Shown: piece by piece, positions 1-5,386 of the stretch
How positions within the stretch are numbered: position 1 is the stretch's first letter
How the letters are laid out: every line of letters starts with the position of its first letter
Assembly: GCA_018399865.1 (NCBI GenBank)
Contig: JAGYNL010000130.1
Span: forward strand, 1 to 6,780
Reading direction: 5' to 3'
DNA: 6,780 nucleotides
Source of the DNA: Candidatus Bipolaricaulota bacterium
GTDB taxonomy: Bacteria > Bipolaricaulota > Bipolaricaulia > UBA7950 > UBA9294
Made by a program: the position numbers and the translations under genes
Notes under the pieces: generated by a model
Database searches by the model: none
What the model was told of the DNA's origin: nothing
What the model saw: only the letters and a program-made list of their open reading frames with translations

Positions 1-1
1 G

Positions 2-1417
2 AATCTCTATAAAATGCGCCCTGACGGTGCAGAAGTCACGCAACTTACACACTTCTCTAATCCGGTAACAAGTGGAGGAATCTGGAGCCCGGACGGGCAG
101 TGGTTGGCATTTGGCGTCAATGAGACCTCCGAACTTAAGAACCAGGATATCTACATTATTCACGTAGACGGAAGCGGGCTTCGGCGTGTCCTACAGGTTA
201 AGATAGGCTCTATAGATACACCCGTGAAGTGGCTTCCAGATGGGAAGCATCTGGCTATAACCTCAGATGCGTCTGGAGTAGAACGACCCGGTATACTGTC
301 TGTAGATACGGGGCAAGTGCGCTGGTTAGGCAAAGAGGGCATCGACGAAACAACATCCGGAGTATCAGAAGACGGCAATTTGCTTGTGGCCATTCGAAAT
401 CAAGATGCAATAGTGCAGCCCGTGATCTACGAAGTTAATACGGGAAATGAAAGACCGCTGAAACTTGAGCCTGGATTTGCAGTGGGATCAGAATTTGTTC
501 TAAGCGATACGCATCTTCTGCTCTCGCACATGTCAGCCACTACGCGAAACCAGCTTTTGCTGTACGACATAAACTCAGGAAAACAGACCGTTATCATCGA
601 AGCAGAATATGGATCGATTGACCCAGGCCTTTTCGTCGATCCAGCCTACATAAACTACAAATCATCGGATGGTCTAACTATAGCGGGCATCCTGTATACA
701 CCTAAGGGTATTACCGATAATGAAAGGCTTCCGGCAATTGTATCTGTGCATGGAGGCCCTACGGCTCAGTTTTTCCGCTTTTTCGACCCCTATGCCCAAT
801 TCCTTGCTAGCCTTGGCTTTGTTGTTCTAGAACCCAACATTCGTGGAAGCACGGGCTACGGAGTCGAGTTTAGGGACATGAACCGCTACGACTGGGCAGG
901 AATGGATTTAGAGGATGTGGCGGCCGCAGCCGGATATCTAAAAGGGCTTTCATTTGTTGACCCAGATAGAATAGCCGTATATGGCGGTTCCTACGGCGGA
1001 TACATGACCCTCATGCAAGTAGTCAAAAAACCTGAGTTGTGGAAGGCTGCCGTGAGCTGGGTGGGAATCAGTGACCTTCATAAGCTTTACGAGCATAGCA
1101 TGGAACACTTCAAGTACTTTCTGCGCTGGCAGATGGGGGACCCCAAAGAAAACGAGGACCTATGGCGGCAGCGAAGTGCAATAACTCACGTCAAGAATAC
1201 AAAGGCCAAACTCCTTTTGATTCACGGGGTAAACGATCCCCGCTGTCCAATAGAACAATCACGCCTTTTCCGTGACGCGCTTATTGACCTTGGCTACGTA
1301 GAAGGCCAAGACTTCGAATACGTAGAGCTTGCAGAAGAGGGGCATGGCTCTTCGGATATTAAACACAAGATCCGCACCTATAGCCTAATGGCTGACTTTC
1401 TTAAACGCAGATTGTGA
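2..1417 (+). CDS. S9 family serine peptidase (prolyl oligopeptidase / acylaminoacyl-peptidase type), 5' end missing
   Basis: This is the C-terminal part of an S9 serine peptidase, which cleaves short peptides or removes blocked N-terminal residues. The frame is open to the window edge (Asn-Leu-Tyr-Lys precede the first Met at 14) and enters in mid beta-propeller, so the true start lies upstream; roughly 150–200 residues are probably missing compared with usual S9C proteins. Counting from the Met at 14, residues 1–210 hold propeller repeats with WSPDG- and WLPDG-type PD40 motifs. The alpha/beta hydrolase domain follows, with HGGP and the nucleophile elbow GGSYGG. The catalytic triad reads Ser326, Asp408 (HGVNDPRCP) and His444 (EEGHG), so the enzyme should be active. 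No signal peptide can be judged because the N-terminus is absent. It converges on the ABC permease gene and shares no operon with anything visible. Family call is firm; the substrate is unknown. Confidence 0.95.
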   Translation, partial: NLYKMRPDGAEVTQLTHFSNPVTSGGIWSPDGQWLAFGVNETSELKNQDIYIIHVDGSGLRRVLQVKIGSIDTPVKWLPDGKHLAITSDASGVERPGILSVDTGQVRWLGKEGIDETTSGVSEDGNLLVAIRNQDAIVQPVIYEVNTGNERPLKLEPGFAVGSEFVLSDTHLLLSHMSATTRNQLLLYDINSGKQTVIIEAEYGSIDPGLFVDPAYINYKSSDGLTIAGILYTPKGITDNERLPAIVSVHGGPTAQFFRFFDPYAQFLASLGFVVLEPNIRGSTGYGVEFRDMNRYDWAGMDLEDVAAAAGYLKGLSFVDPDRIAVYGGSYGGYMTLMQVVKKPELWKAAVSWVGISDLHKLYEHSMEHFKYFLRWQMGDPKENEDLWRQRSAITHVKNTKAKLLLIHGVNDPRCPIEQSRLFRDALIDLGYVEGQDFEYVELAEEGHGSSDIKHKIRTYSLMADFLKRRL

Positions 1418-1522
1418 CCATTAAGCTATCGGCCTAATCCTGTTTAACTAGAATAGTGAGCTTTCTTCTTGTTTTTGCCAAAAACAGGTAACTGATTCCT
1501 CCTGCAAATCAGCAAGCCCTCA

Positions 1523-1592
1523 GTTCACATCGCCGAGGTAACAGCTTCCGGCAGGTCTCCCGCCTGCGATGTTTTTTAGTGGCTCAATGATT
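1523..1592 (-). repeat. Partial copy of the Nudix hydrolase 3' end (direct repeat, copy 1)
   Basis: This block matches 4329–4398 in 65 of 70 bases without gaps. Read on the minus strand it encodes a near copy of the Nudix protein tail, from about IIEPLKNIAGGRP to CYLGDVN. Two residues differ (Ala for Thr, Ser for Leu) and one of the five base changes is silent. The next codon is also a stop (TGA at 1522–1520, TAA in the intact gene), so frame and end point are preserved. Similarity ends sharply on the upstream side after 1592, and the Nudix box is absent. It is therefore a tail fragment from a duplication or a deleted paralogue. Confidence 0.85.
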
Positions 1593-1795
1593 ACAGAAGC
1601 TGCGAGCATACAAAGCTACGCTTAATCCCATCTTCTACAGTTGCAAATTCAGACTTGTCTCTTAAAGGGCATTACAGAGGCTATGAAGAAGTCTTGGCAC
1701 CATAATCCTGCCTCTTGCTCACTGGAGTTACCGGCAGCGGGATCGCCCGCATAATGAATACTCTGAGGTACGTCCAGCCATCGTATGGCAAACCC
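1591..1795 (-). pseudogene. Frameshifted remnant resembling a Gfo/Idh/MocA oxidoreductase C-terminus
   Basis: Two overlapping minus-strand frames read as one decayed protein tail. The first is open from 1795 to 1652 (48 codons) and includes AGDPAAG and CQDFFIASV. The second is open from 1671 to 1594 (26 codons) and reads DKSEFATVEDGIKRSFVC. Joined with a slip near 1672, they give the order 'DF..a(v/i) ... VtvEDGi+s' that is characteristic of the last 50 residues of NAD(P)-dependent Gfo/Idh/MocA sugar dehydrogenases. There is no Rossmann-fold N-terminus and no start codon, and the piece runs straight into the Nudix-tail copy. Recognition is by eye from a short motif; the family call is moderate and the remnant status is more secure. 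Confidence 0.4.
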
Positions 1796-1821
1796 TTAGA
1801 GGGGGGCTGCCCCCCTCTTAG
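1795..1821. terminator. Perfect GC-rich hairpin, possible terminator or processing site for the exporter operon
   Basis: AGAGGGGGG at 1798–1806 pairs exactly with CCCCCCTCT at 1810–1818 around a CTG loop. After one T·T mismatch, two further pairs (C-T with A-G) extend the arms to 1795 and 1821. It lies about 80 bases past the permease stop. It has no T-tract on either strand, so it is not a textbook rho-independent terminator. It could be a T-less terminator, an mRNA 3'-end stabiliser, or one copy of a dispersed palindrome. Confidence 0.4.
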
Positions 1822-1902
1822 TGAATCCGCCGCTCAATCCCTGTCCACCTCAGCAGAACACCAAGAACAAAAACCAGATCGCAACGCCCTTCGCCCATGT
1901 GA

Positions 1903-2700
1903 TCAGTATCGCCCAAGAAGCCCCTTCTGCTTAGATACTCTCTCTGTCCACATGAAAAAGCCAAGACCTACTATTACATATGCTACAGAATTTGCGACAA
2001 GCTGAAAGAACGTCCTTGAGTTAAGCATTGAGACATTGCCACCCTGTACAGCCATATCCTTTAGCATAGTCACACCGCTGGCAAACGGGAGCAGGGATAT
2101 GAACCTCTCGACACCTTCGGGAAGCTGCGAAAGAGAACTGAAACTAAAGCCCAAGAAGAGAACCTGGAACAGAAACGGGAGTTGTCCAGTTCTCTTGAAT
2201 AGCAGTGTAATCCCCCCAAGCAGCAAAGCGAAACCATACACCCCTACTAGCACCAGAAAGAAGACCAAGGCTGTAGGTAAGGTAAGGCGAATGCATACCC
2301 CTGTCGAGACAGATAGAAGAAGATACAAGGGCACAAATCGTATCAAATCCACTGTAAAGGTTGCTTCGAGCCTGGCAAATAGGACCAGGCCAAACCATCT
2401 TGATGATACAAAAAGCTGTTCGATGGTCCCTTGCTCGGCCTCCTCTCTAAGATGGTTATTTACGAAGCTTAGTACCATGGACGTGAAGTAAAAAGCTAGG
2501 AAACCAACTACCTGCGCAGTGGCGATTTTCGAGAGTTCCTCTGGCCGGACCTGACCAACCACGCTCCTGATACTGATGAAGATACCCATGAATATTAGGT
2601 AGAAAGTCGCGATATCGGCTACTGTTCCCAATGCATAACGGCGAAGAAGTGCTAATCTTCGCCGAAGTTCAGCAAGATAAAGCCTGACTAGGTATTCCAT
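1903..2700 (-). CDS. ABC-2 type transporter permease
   Basis: This 265-residue integral membrane protein is the transmembrane subunit of an ABC-2 family exporter. After a basic N-terminal stretch (residues 11–22, rich in Arg) about six hydrophobic segments can be seen at roughly 26–46, 61–80, 113–137, 140–166, 173–190 and 232–251. Between the second and third lies EEAEQGTIEQLFVS (86–99), which matches the conserved cytoplasmic coupling region of ABC-2 permeases. A PEGVERFISLLPFASGV stretch (194–210) before the last segment is also typical. The length suits the family. Its ATG overlaps the stop of the ATPase gene by one base (TAATG), so the two are probably translationally coupled and form one complex, most likely a dimer of each. 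The substrate (drug, lipid, polysaccharide or other) cannot be told from sequence. Confidence 0.9.
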   Translation of the reverse strand: MEYLVRLYLAELRRRLALLRRYALGTVADIATFYLIFMGIFISIRSVVGQVRPEELSKIATAQVVGFLAFYFTSMVLSFVNNHLREEAEQGTIEQLFVSSRWFGLVLFARLEATFTVDLIRFVPLYLLLSVSTGVCIRLTLPTALVFFLVLVGVYGFALLLGGITLLFKRTGQLPFLFQVLFLGFSFSSLSQLPEGVERFISLLPFASGVTMLKDMAVQGGNVSMLNSRTFFQLVANSVAYVIVGLGFFMWTERVSKQKGLLGRY

Positions 2701-3662
2701 TACGGTAGGTTCTCAGTAAGATGCATAAAGATATCCTCCAAGGACTGCTTATCCTCGCACACCGATACCAGTTCCATGTGCTCATCCCTAATAATCTCGA
2801 TCACCTGGTAGAGCCTTTCGTTTGTAAAACCTGGCGAACCAGCTAGGACCTTGATTTCATACGAGTTCTCGCCCTTGTGCAGCGTAAGTCCTGGTATTTG
2901 CAGCAACCTTCCCCTGCTACTTTCTCTAAGGAAGCCTTTGCACTCGACTATGTATACTGATGTCTCCAGCAACCTGCCTAGCTCGCCGATCTCTCCCATT
3001 TTCACTATTTCCCCATTATTTATGATGCCTACTCGATCACATATCGAGGCAGCTAATTGCATGTTATGAGTTGTTAGCAGAATCGCGCGGTTTTCTTCTT
3101 TCGCCAGCAAATGAAGCTTGGATCGTATTGCACGTGCCGCAGATACATCCAGCCCTAGAGTAGGCTCATCAACTAGCAGGATCGGCGGGTTGCTTATCAA
3201 CGCACAGCAGAGCGCCAACTTCTGCTGCATGCCACGCGAAAGCGTTCCCACTGCATCCCTGTATTTGAAGCTGAGGTTAAACTCCTCCAGTAGCGCTTTC
3301 GCTCTTAACCTAGCATCGCGCTCATGCACGCCCCGGATGCGTGCAAAATAGAGCAAGTTCTCCTGAGGTGTTAGGTTCCAATATACATTTCGATTTCCTT
3401 CCAGGACAGCACCCACTAGTTTAGAAGGCCACCTGCTGTGCGGGCTCAGCTTGTGCCCGCACAGGTATATGCTCCCGGAGGTTGCTCTAATAAGTCCACA
3501 AATAAGCTTCACCGTTGTGGTTTTTCCGGCCCCGTTGGGCCCTAAAAGGCCAAAGACTTCTGCCTTGTCAATTGACAGATTAAGGCACTTCACAGCTTCG
3601 GTTCTTCTCCGTGGCGCCACTCCCCCGACGAACACCTTCCGAAGGTTCTCAGTGACTATCAT
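2700..3662 (-). CDS. ABC transporter ATP-binding protein (ABC-2 exporter ATPase, CcmA/NatA/DrrA-like)
   Basis: This 320-residue cytoplasmic ATPase drives the exporter whose permease is encoded directly downstream. Visible motifs are Walker A GPNGAGKTTT (41–50), signature LSRGMQQKLA (141–150), Walker B ILLVDEP (161–167), D-loop LGLD (169–172) and the switch His199. At the Q-loop position the sequence reads AVLEGNRNVYWNLTPQENL, with Glu88 where many ABC ATPases have Gln; I recall this LEG.RN.YW form from a subset of ABC-2 ATPases. Past residue 230 there is a C-terminal regulatory extension of about 90 residues that ends in SLEDIFMHLT, the usual tail of the DrrA/NatA group. The ATG at 3662 has an AGGAG Shine-Dalgarno sequence 11 bases upstream. 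All catalytic motifs are present, so it should be active. Confidence 0.95.
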   Translation of the reverse strand: MIVTENLRKVFVGGVAPRRRTEAVKCLNLSIDKAEVFGLLGPNGAGKTTTVKLICGLIRATSGSIYLCGHKLSPHSRWPSKLVGAVLEGNRNVYWNLTPQENLLYFARIRGVHERDARLRAKALLEEFNLSFKYRDAVGTLSRGMQQKLALCCALISNPPILLVDEPTLGLDVSAARAIRSKLHLLAKEENRAILLTTHNMQLAASICDRVGIINNGEIVKMGEIGELGRLLETSVYIVECKGFLRESSRGRLLQIPGLTLHKGENSYEIKVLAGSPGFTNERLYQVIEIIRDEHMELVSVCEDKQSLEDIFMHLTENLP

Positions 3663-3673
3663 GGGTATTGATA

Positions 3674-3678
3674 CTCCT
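3674..3678 (-). promoter_or_regulatory. Shine-Dalgarno site of the ABC ATPase gene
   Basis: AGGAG on the minus strand lies 11 bases before the ATG at 3662, slightly further than ideal. It supports this start codon. Confidence 0.65.
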
Positions 3679-3741
3679 GAAAGATAAGAGATGTGTTACG
3701 GTTTCCCAATGCGAATGAATTCTTGAGTGCAGCTTTGCGCC

Positions 3742-3769
3742 TTTGCCGGTCATATCTGCCTTGTATAAT
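3742..3769 (+). promoter_or_regulatory. Weak candidate plus-strand promoter facing the exporter promoter region
   Basis: A perfect TATAAT occurs on the plus strand at 3764–3769, with a poor -35-like TTTGCC at 3742–3747 and a 16-base spacer. Nothing convincing lies downstream on this strand: only a 20-codon frame at 3802–3864 with no clear ribosome binding site. It may be chance in AT-rich DNA, or may drive a short untranslated RNA. Confidence 0.2.
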
Positions 3770-3778
3770 AGACAACTC

Positions 3779-3809
3779 ATTATAACACAGAATGGTGACT
3801 AATGAAACC
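3779..3809 (-). promoter_or_regulatory. Candidate promoter of the ABC exporter operon
   Basis: A perfect TATAAT (-10) is read on the minus strand at 3784–3779. The best -35 at the right distance is poor (TTTCAT, 3807–3802, 17-base spacer). Transcription would start near 3772 and give a leader of about 110 bases before the ATPase start. It is the best promoter in the gap, but the weak -35 suggests low or activator-dependent expression. Confidence 0.4.
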
Positions 3810-3918
3810 CTTTGACCTCACACTACTTAAAGGCACATATAGACTTACATATATTCGTGTATAGTGTCTAGAGCAATGCCAGATGGATGACCTTTTTCAT
3901 ACACGTAAAGGTAGCAGC

Positions 3919-4330
3919 TCACATCTGGTAACTGGCAAGAAATCCATCATTCGGCGTGCGTACCTGCTGGAAAACAGGATTGTAATGCCCGGCGCTGGCC
4001 AATTCCATTTCGAGCTCCAACACCGCAAGAAGGTTGCTTTTCACCTTAGTTGGAAGTTGTAGGTTAGTACAAAGCACAAAACACTTATAGCTCCAGATTA
4101 TCAACGATTAACTTGTAAGGATGTGTAACAACAGACTGAAGAGCAGAGTTCCACTCGGACGATCTTCGGCGGCGCTTGATCCCAAGCACTCCGTTCACTA
4201 GCTCCCGTGAGTATCGTCCCAGCCAACGATGGACAATTGGGGCGCACCCCAAAGGATCAAGGCACTCACGTAGCTCACCTGAAGCAAACTCTCTCGTTGC
4301 TGCCCAAACCAGGCATTTCCCTGTCTTAGT
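3919..4330 (-). pseudogene. Frameshifted remnant of a coding sequence, possibly a sulfatase C-terminus
   Basis: One minus-strand frame is open for 81 codons (4330–4088). It has no ATG and includes SSEWNSALQSVVTHPYKLIV followed by DNLEL. Stepping by one base at about 4090 gives a second open frame that runs to a TGA at 3921–3919 and includes TNLQLPTKVKSNLL, then AVLELEMELASAG. Joined, they resemble the end of sulfatases: a strand with 'YKLI', then 'ELY', 'NL' and a closing helix. The sulfatase DP.E motif between ELY and NL is not clear. The frame begins inside the 3' end of the Nudix gene, so the upstream part is gone. I infer a decayed 3' fragment of a lost gene; the family is a guess by eye. 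Confidence 0.3.
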
Positions 4331-4790
4331 TCACATCGCCGAGGTAACAGAGTCCAGTAGGTCTCCCGCCTGCGATGTTCTTTAGTGGCTCAATGATTGC
4401 CGCAGGATAGAGACGTATATCGTTAAGTTCTTCTACCGGAACCCACTCAACACCGGTCTGCCACTTATCAGGTACATTGCCCACGCGCGCTTCTCCCTGA
4501 GAGACCTGGCAGCAAAACATGAACTCTACCTGGTGTGTGCCCACATCATCTTTGGCAAATTCATGGTGAGAAGATATGTAGTCTCGAACCAGCAGAAGCT
4601 GTCCAACAAATATGTGCAAGCCCGTTTCTTCGAGGCATTCCCGCACAAGAGCATCTCCAAGAGACTCCCCATGCCGCTGACCACCGCCAGGCAGAAGGTA
4701 GAACAACCCCTTCTTGTCTTGGTTAAGGGTCAGCAAGATCAGATCATCTTCTATAATGACGGCCTTGGCTGAATTGCGAATTGCCGACAT
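4326..4790 (-). CDS. Nudix (MutT-like) hydrolase
   Basis: This 154-residue protein is a small cytoplasmic pyrophosphatase that would hydrolyse a nucleoside diphosphate linked to another moiety. The Nudix box is complete at 36–58: Gly36, Glu42, then Arg50-Glu51-Cys52-Leu53-Glu54-Glu55-Thr56-Gly57-Leu58. It fits GX5EX7REUXEEXGU except that Cys fills the first aliphatic position. The Mg2+-binding glutamates are present, so activity is expected. The N-terminal strand (AKAVIIEDDLILL) and YLLPGGG are typical. Substrate cannot be predicted. The ATG lies only 5 bases past the clpP stop with no obvious ribosome binding site, so translation probably depends on coupling to clpP. Its last 23 codons occur again at 1523–1592. 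Nothing in the family requires it to partner with ClpP; the grouping may only share expression. Confidence 0.93.
   Translation of the reverse strand: MSAIRNSAKAVIIEDDLILLTLNQDKKGLFYLLPGGGQRHGESLGDALVRECLEETGLHIFVGQLLLVRDYISSHHEFAKDDVGTHQVEFMFCCQVSQGEARVGNVPDKWQTGVEWVPVEELNDIRLYPAAIIEPLKNIAGGRPTGLCYLGDVN
4329..4398 (-). repeat. Nudix 3' end, direct repeat copy 2 (inside the intact gene)
   Basis: These are the last 23 sense codons of the Nudix gene, matching 1523–1592 in 65 of 70 bases in the same orientation, 2,806 bases apart. The exporter operon and both decayed gene tails lie between or beside the copies. Similarity ends close to the stop codon on one side and abruptly inside the gene on the other. 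Confidence 0.85.
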
Positions 4791-4795
4791 GCAAG

Positions 4796-5386
4796 CTACT
4801 TGTTGGTTGGGGAGATAATCCGATCAATCAACCCGTATTCAACCGCTTCTTCAGGGGACATGAATCGGTCACGGTCAGTATCCTTTGCTATTCGCTTTGG
4901 GGTCTTTCCGGTATGCGTAGCCAAGATCTTATTTATCTGTTTATGCATACGCATAAGCTCGTCAGTCTGGATCTTGACATCCGCAGCAACGCCTTGTGAT
5001 CCCCCAAAAACCTGGTGAATAAGGATGCGCGCATTAGGAAGCGCCTGACGCTTTCGTTGCGCGCCTGCAGCAAGGAGTACGGCTGCCATGCTCGCAGCCT
5101 GGCCAATGCATATTGTAGAAACCTCACAACGTACATACTGAATAGTATCGTAGATAGCCAACCCGGCAGTCACTGAGCCGCCTGGAGAGTTTATGTACAG
5201 CTTGATGTCCTTGCTAGGATCCTTGGCTGCAAGAAAGAGCATCTGCGCTATAACCACATTCGCCACCGCGTCGTCTATGGGGTCACGCAGGAATACAATA
5301 CGATCCTCCAACAACCTGGAATAGATATCGTAGGTTCGCTCAGCCTGACCGCGGTTATCGATTACATATGGTACTTGCGGACTCAT
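4796..5386 (-). CDS. clpP: ATP-dependent Clp protease proteolytic subunit ClpP
   Basis: ClpP is the serine peptidase that forms a double heptameric barrel and degrades proteins unfolded by a Clp ATPase (ClpX, ClpA or ClpC) in the cytoplasm. At 196 residues it has normal family length. The triad is complete: Ser99 in GQAASMA, His124 in LIHQVFGG and Asp173 in [11 protein letters not shown], each two positions beyond the E. coli mature numbering. The YINSPGGSV motif (64–72) forms the oxyanion region. The N-terminus is short, so processing would remove only a few residues. The ATG overlaps the trigger factor stop as ATGA (5386–5383), and AGGAG lies 5 bases upstream, so translation should be efficient. 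clpX, which often follows clpP, is not here; a Nudix gene follows after 5 bases. Confidence 0.98.
   Translation of the reverse strand: MSPQVPYVIDNRGQAERTYDIYSRLLEDRIVFLRDPIDDAVANVVIAQMLFLAAKDPSKDIKLYINSPGGSVTAGLAIYDTIQYVRCEVSTICIGQAASMAAVLLAAGAQRKRQALPNARILIHQVFGGSQGVAADVKIQTDELMRMHKQINKILATHTGKTPKRIAKDTDRDRFMSPEEAVEYGLIDRIISPTNK

Larger units (their letters stand above)
1418..1902. other. Intergenic gap between convergent genes, filled with gene debris
   Basis: About 485 bases separate the peptidase stop from the permease stop. From left to right the gap holds about 100 bases with nothing recognisable, a 70-base copy of the Nudix gene's 3' end, a frameshifted remnant resembling a Gfo/Idh/MocA C-terminus, and a perfect GC-rich hairpin. 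I see no intact gene, RNA gene or insertion-sequence end here. The open plus-strand frame from 1715 runs across the hairpin and antisense into the permease gene, and its protein looks like no family, so I do not call it. Confidence 0.6.
3663..4325. other. Intergenic gap between the exporter operon and the Nudix gene
   Basis: This gap is about 660 bases long. Its left third (3663–3900) is AT-richer and carries back-to-back TATAAT boxes and an imperfect inverted repeat TAGAC (3840–3844)/GTCTA (3866–3870). Its right part (3919–4330) is debris of a minus-strand coding sequence. I see no tRNA, riboswitch, CRISPR or insertion-sequence end. A small palindrome, TTGGGG/CCCCAA at 4237–4252, lies about 75 bases past the Nudix stop but has no T-tract. 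Confidence 0.5.

Noticed and set aside
1468..1488. AT-rich inverted repeat (TGTTTTT/AAAAACA) after the peptidase stop, as a terminator
   Set aside because: The stem is almost all A·T pairs and is followed by mixed sequence with no T-tract, so a stable terminator hairpin is unlikely.
1822..1897. Short minus-strand ORF (MGEGRCDLVFVLGVLL...) just past the permease stop
   Set aside because: It is about 25 codons, has no clear ribosome binding site and no family resemblance. It ends at the base of the hairpin and is most likely chance.
1715..2005. Plus-strand open frame of 96 codons containing a GVTGSG stretch
   Set aside because: The stretch only loosely resembles a P-loop and lacks the Lys. 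The frame runs through the GC hairpin and antisense into the permease gene, with no family resemblance and no ribosome binding site.
2036..2491. Plus-strand open frame of 151 codons
   Set aside because: It is wholly antisense to the ABC-2 permease, whose membrane pattern and coupling motif are convincing. The composition (rich in Ser, Thr, Lys, Arg) is that of a shadow.
3802..3864. Twenty-codon plus-strand ORF downstream of the plus-strand TATAAT
   Set aside because: There is no clear Shine-Dalgarno site, no recognisable sequence and no support for translation.
3879..3928. Inverted repeat CCAGATG/CATCTGG with a 36-base spacer
   Set aside because: Seven bases at this distance are expected by chance; no further symmetry around it.
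1418..4325. Insertion sequence or integrative element around the exporter
   Set aside because: No transposase, integrase, terminal inverted repeats or target-site duplication could be found. The direct repeats are gene tails, not element ends.
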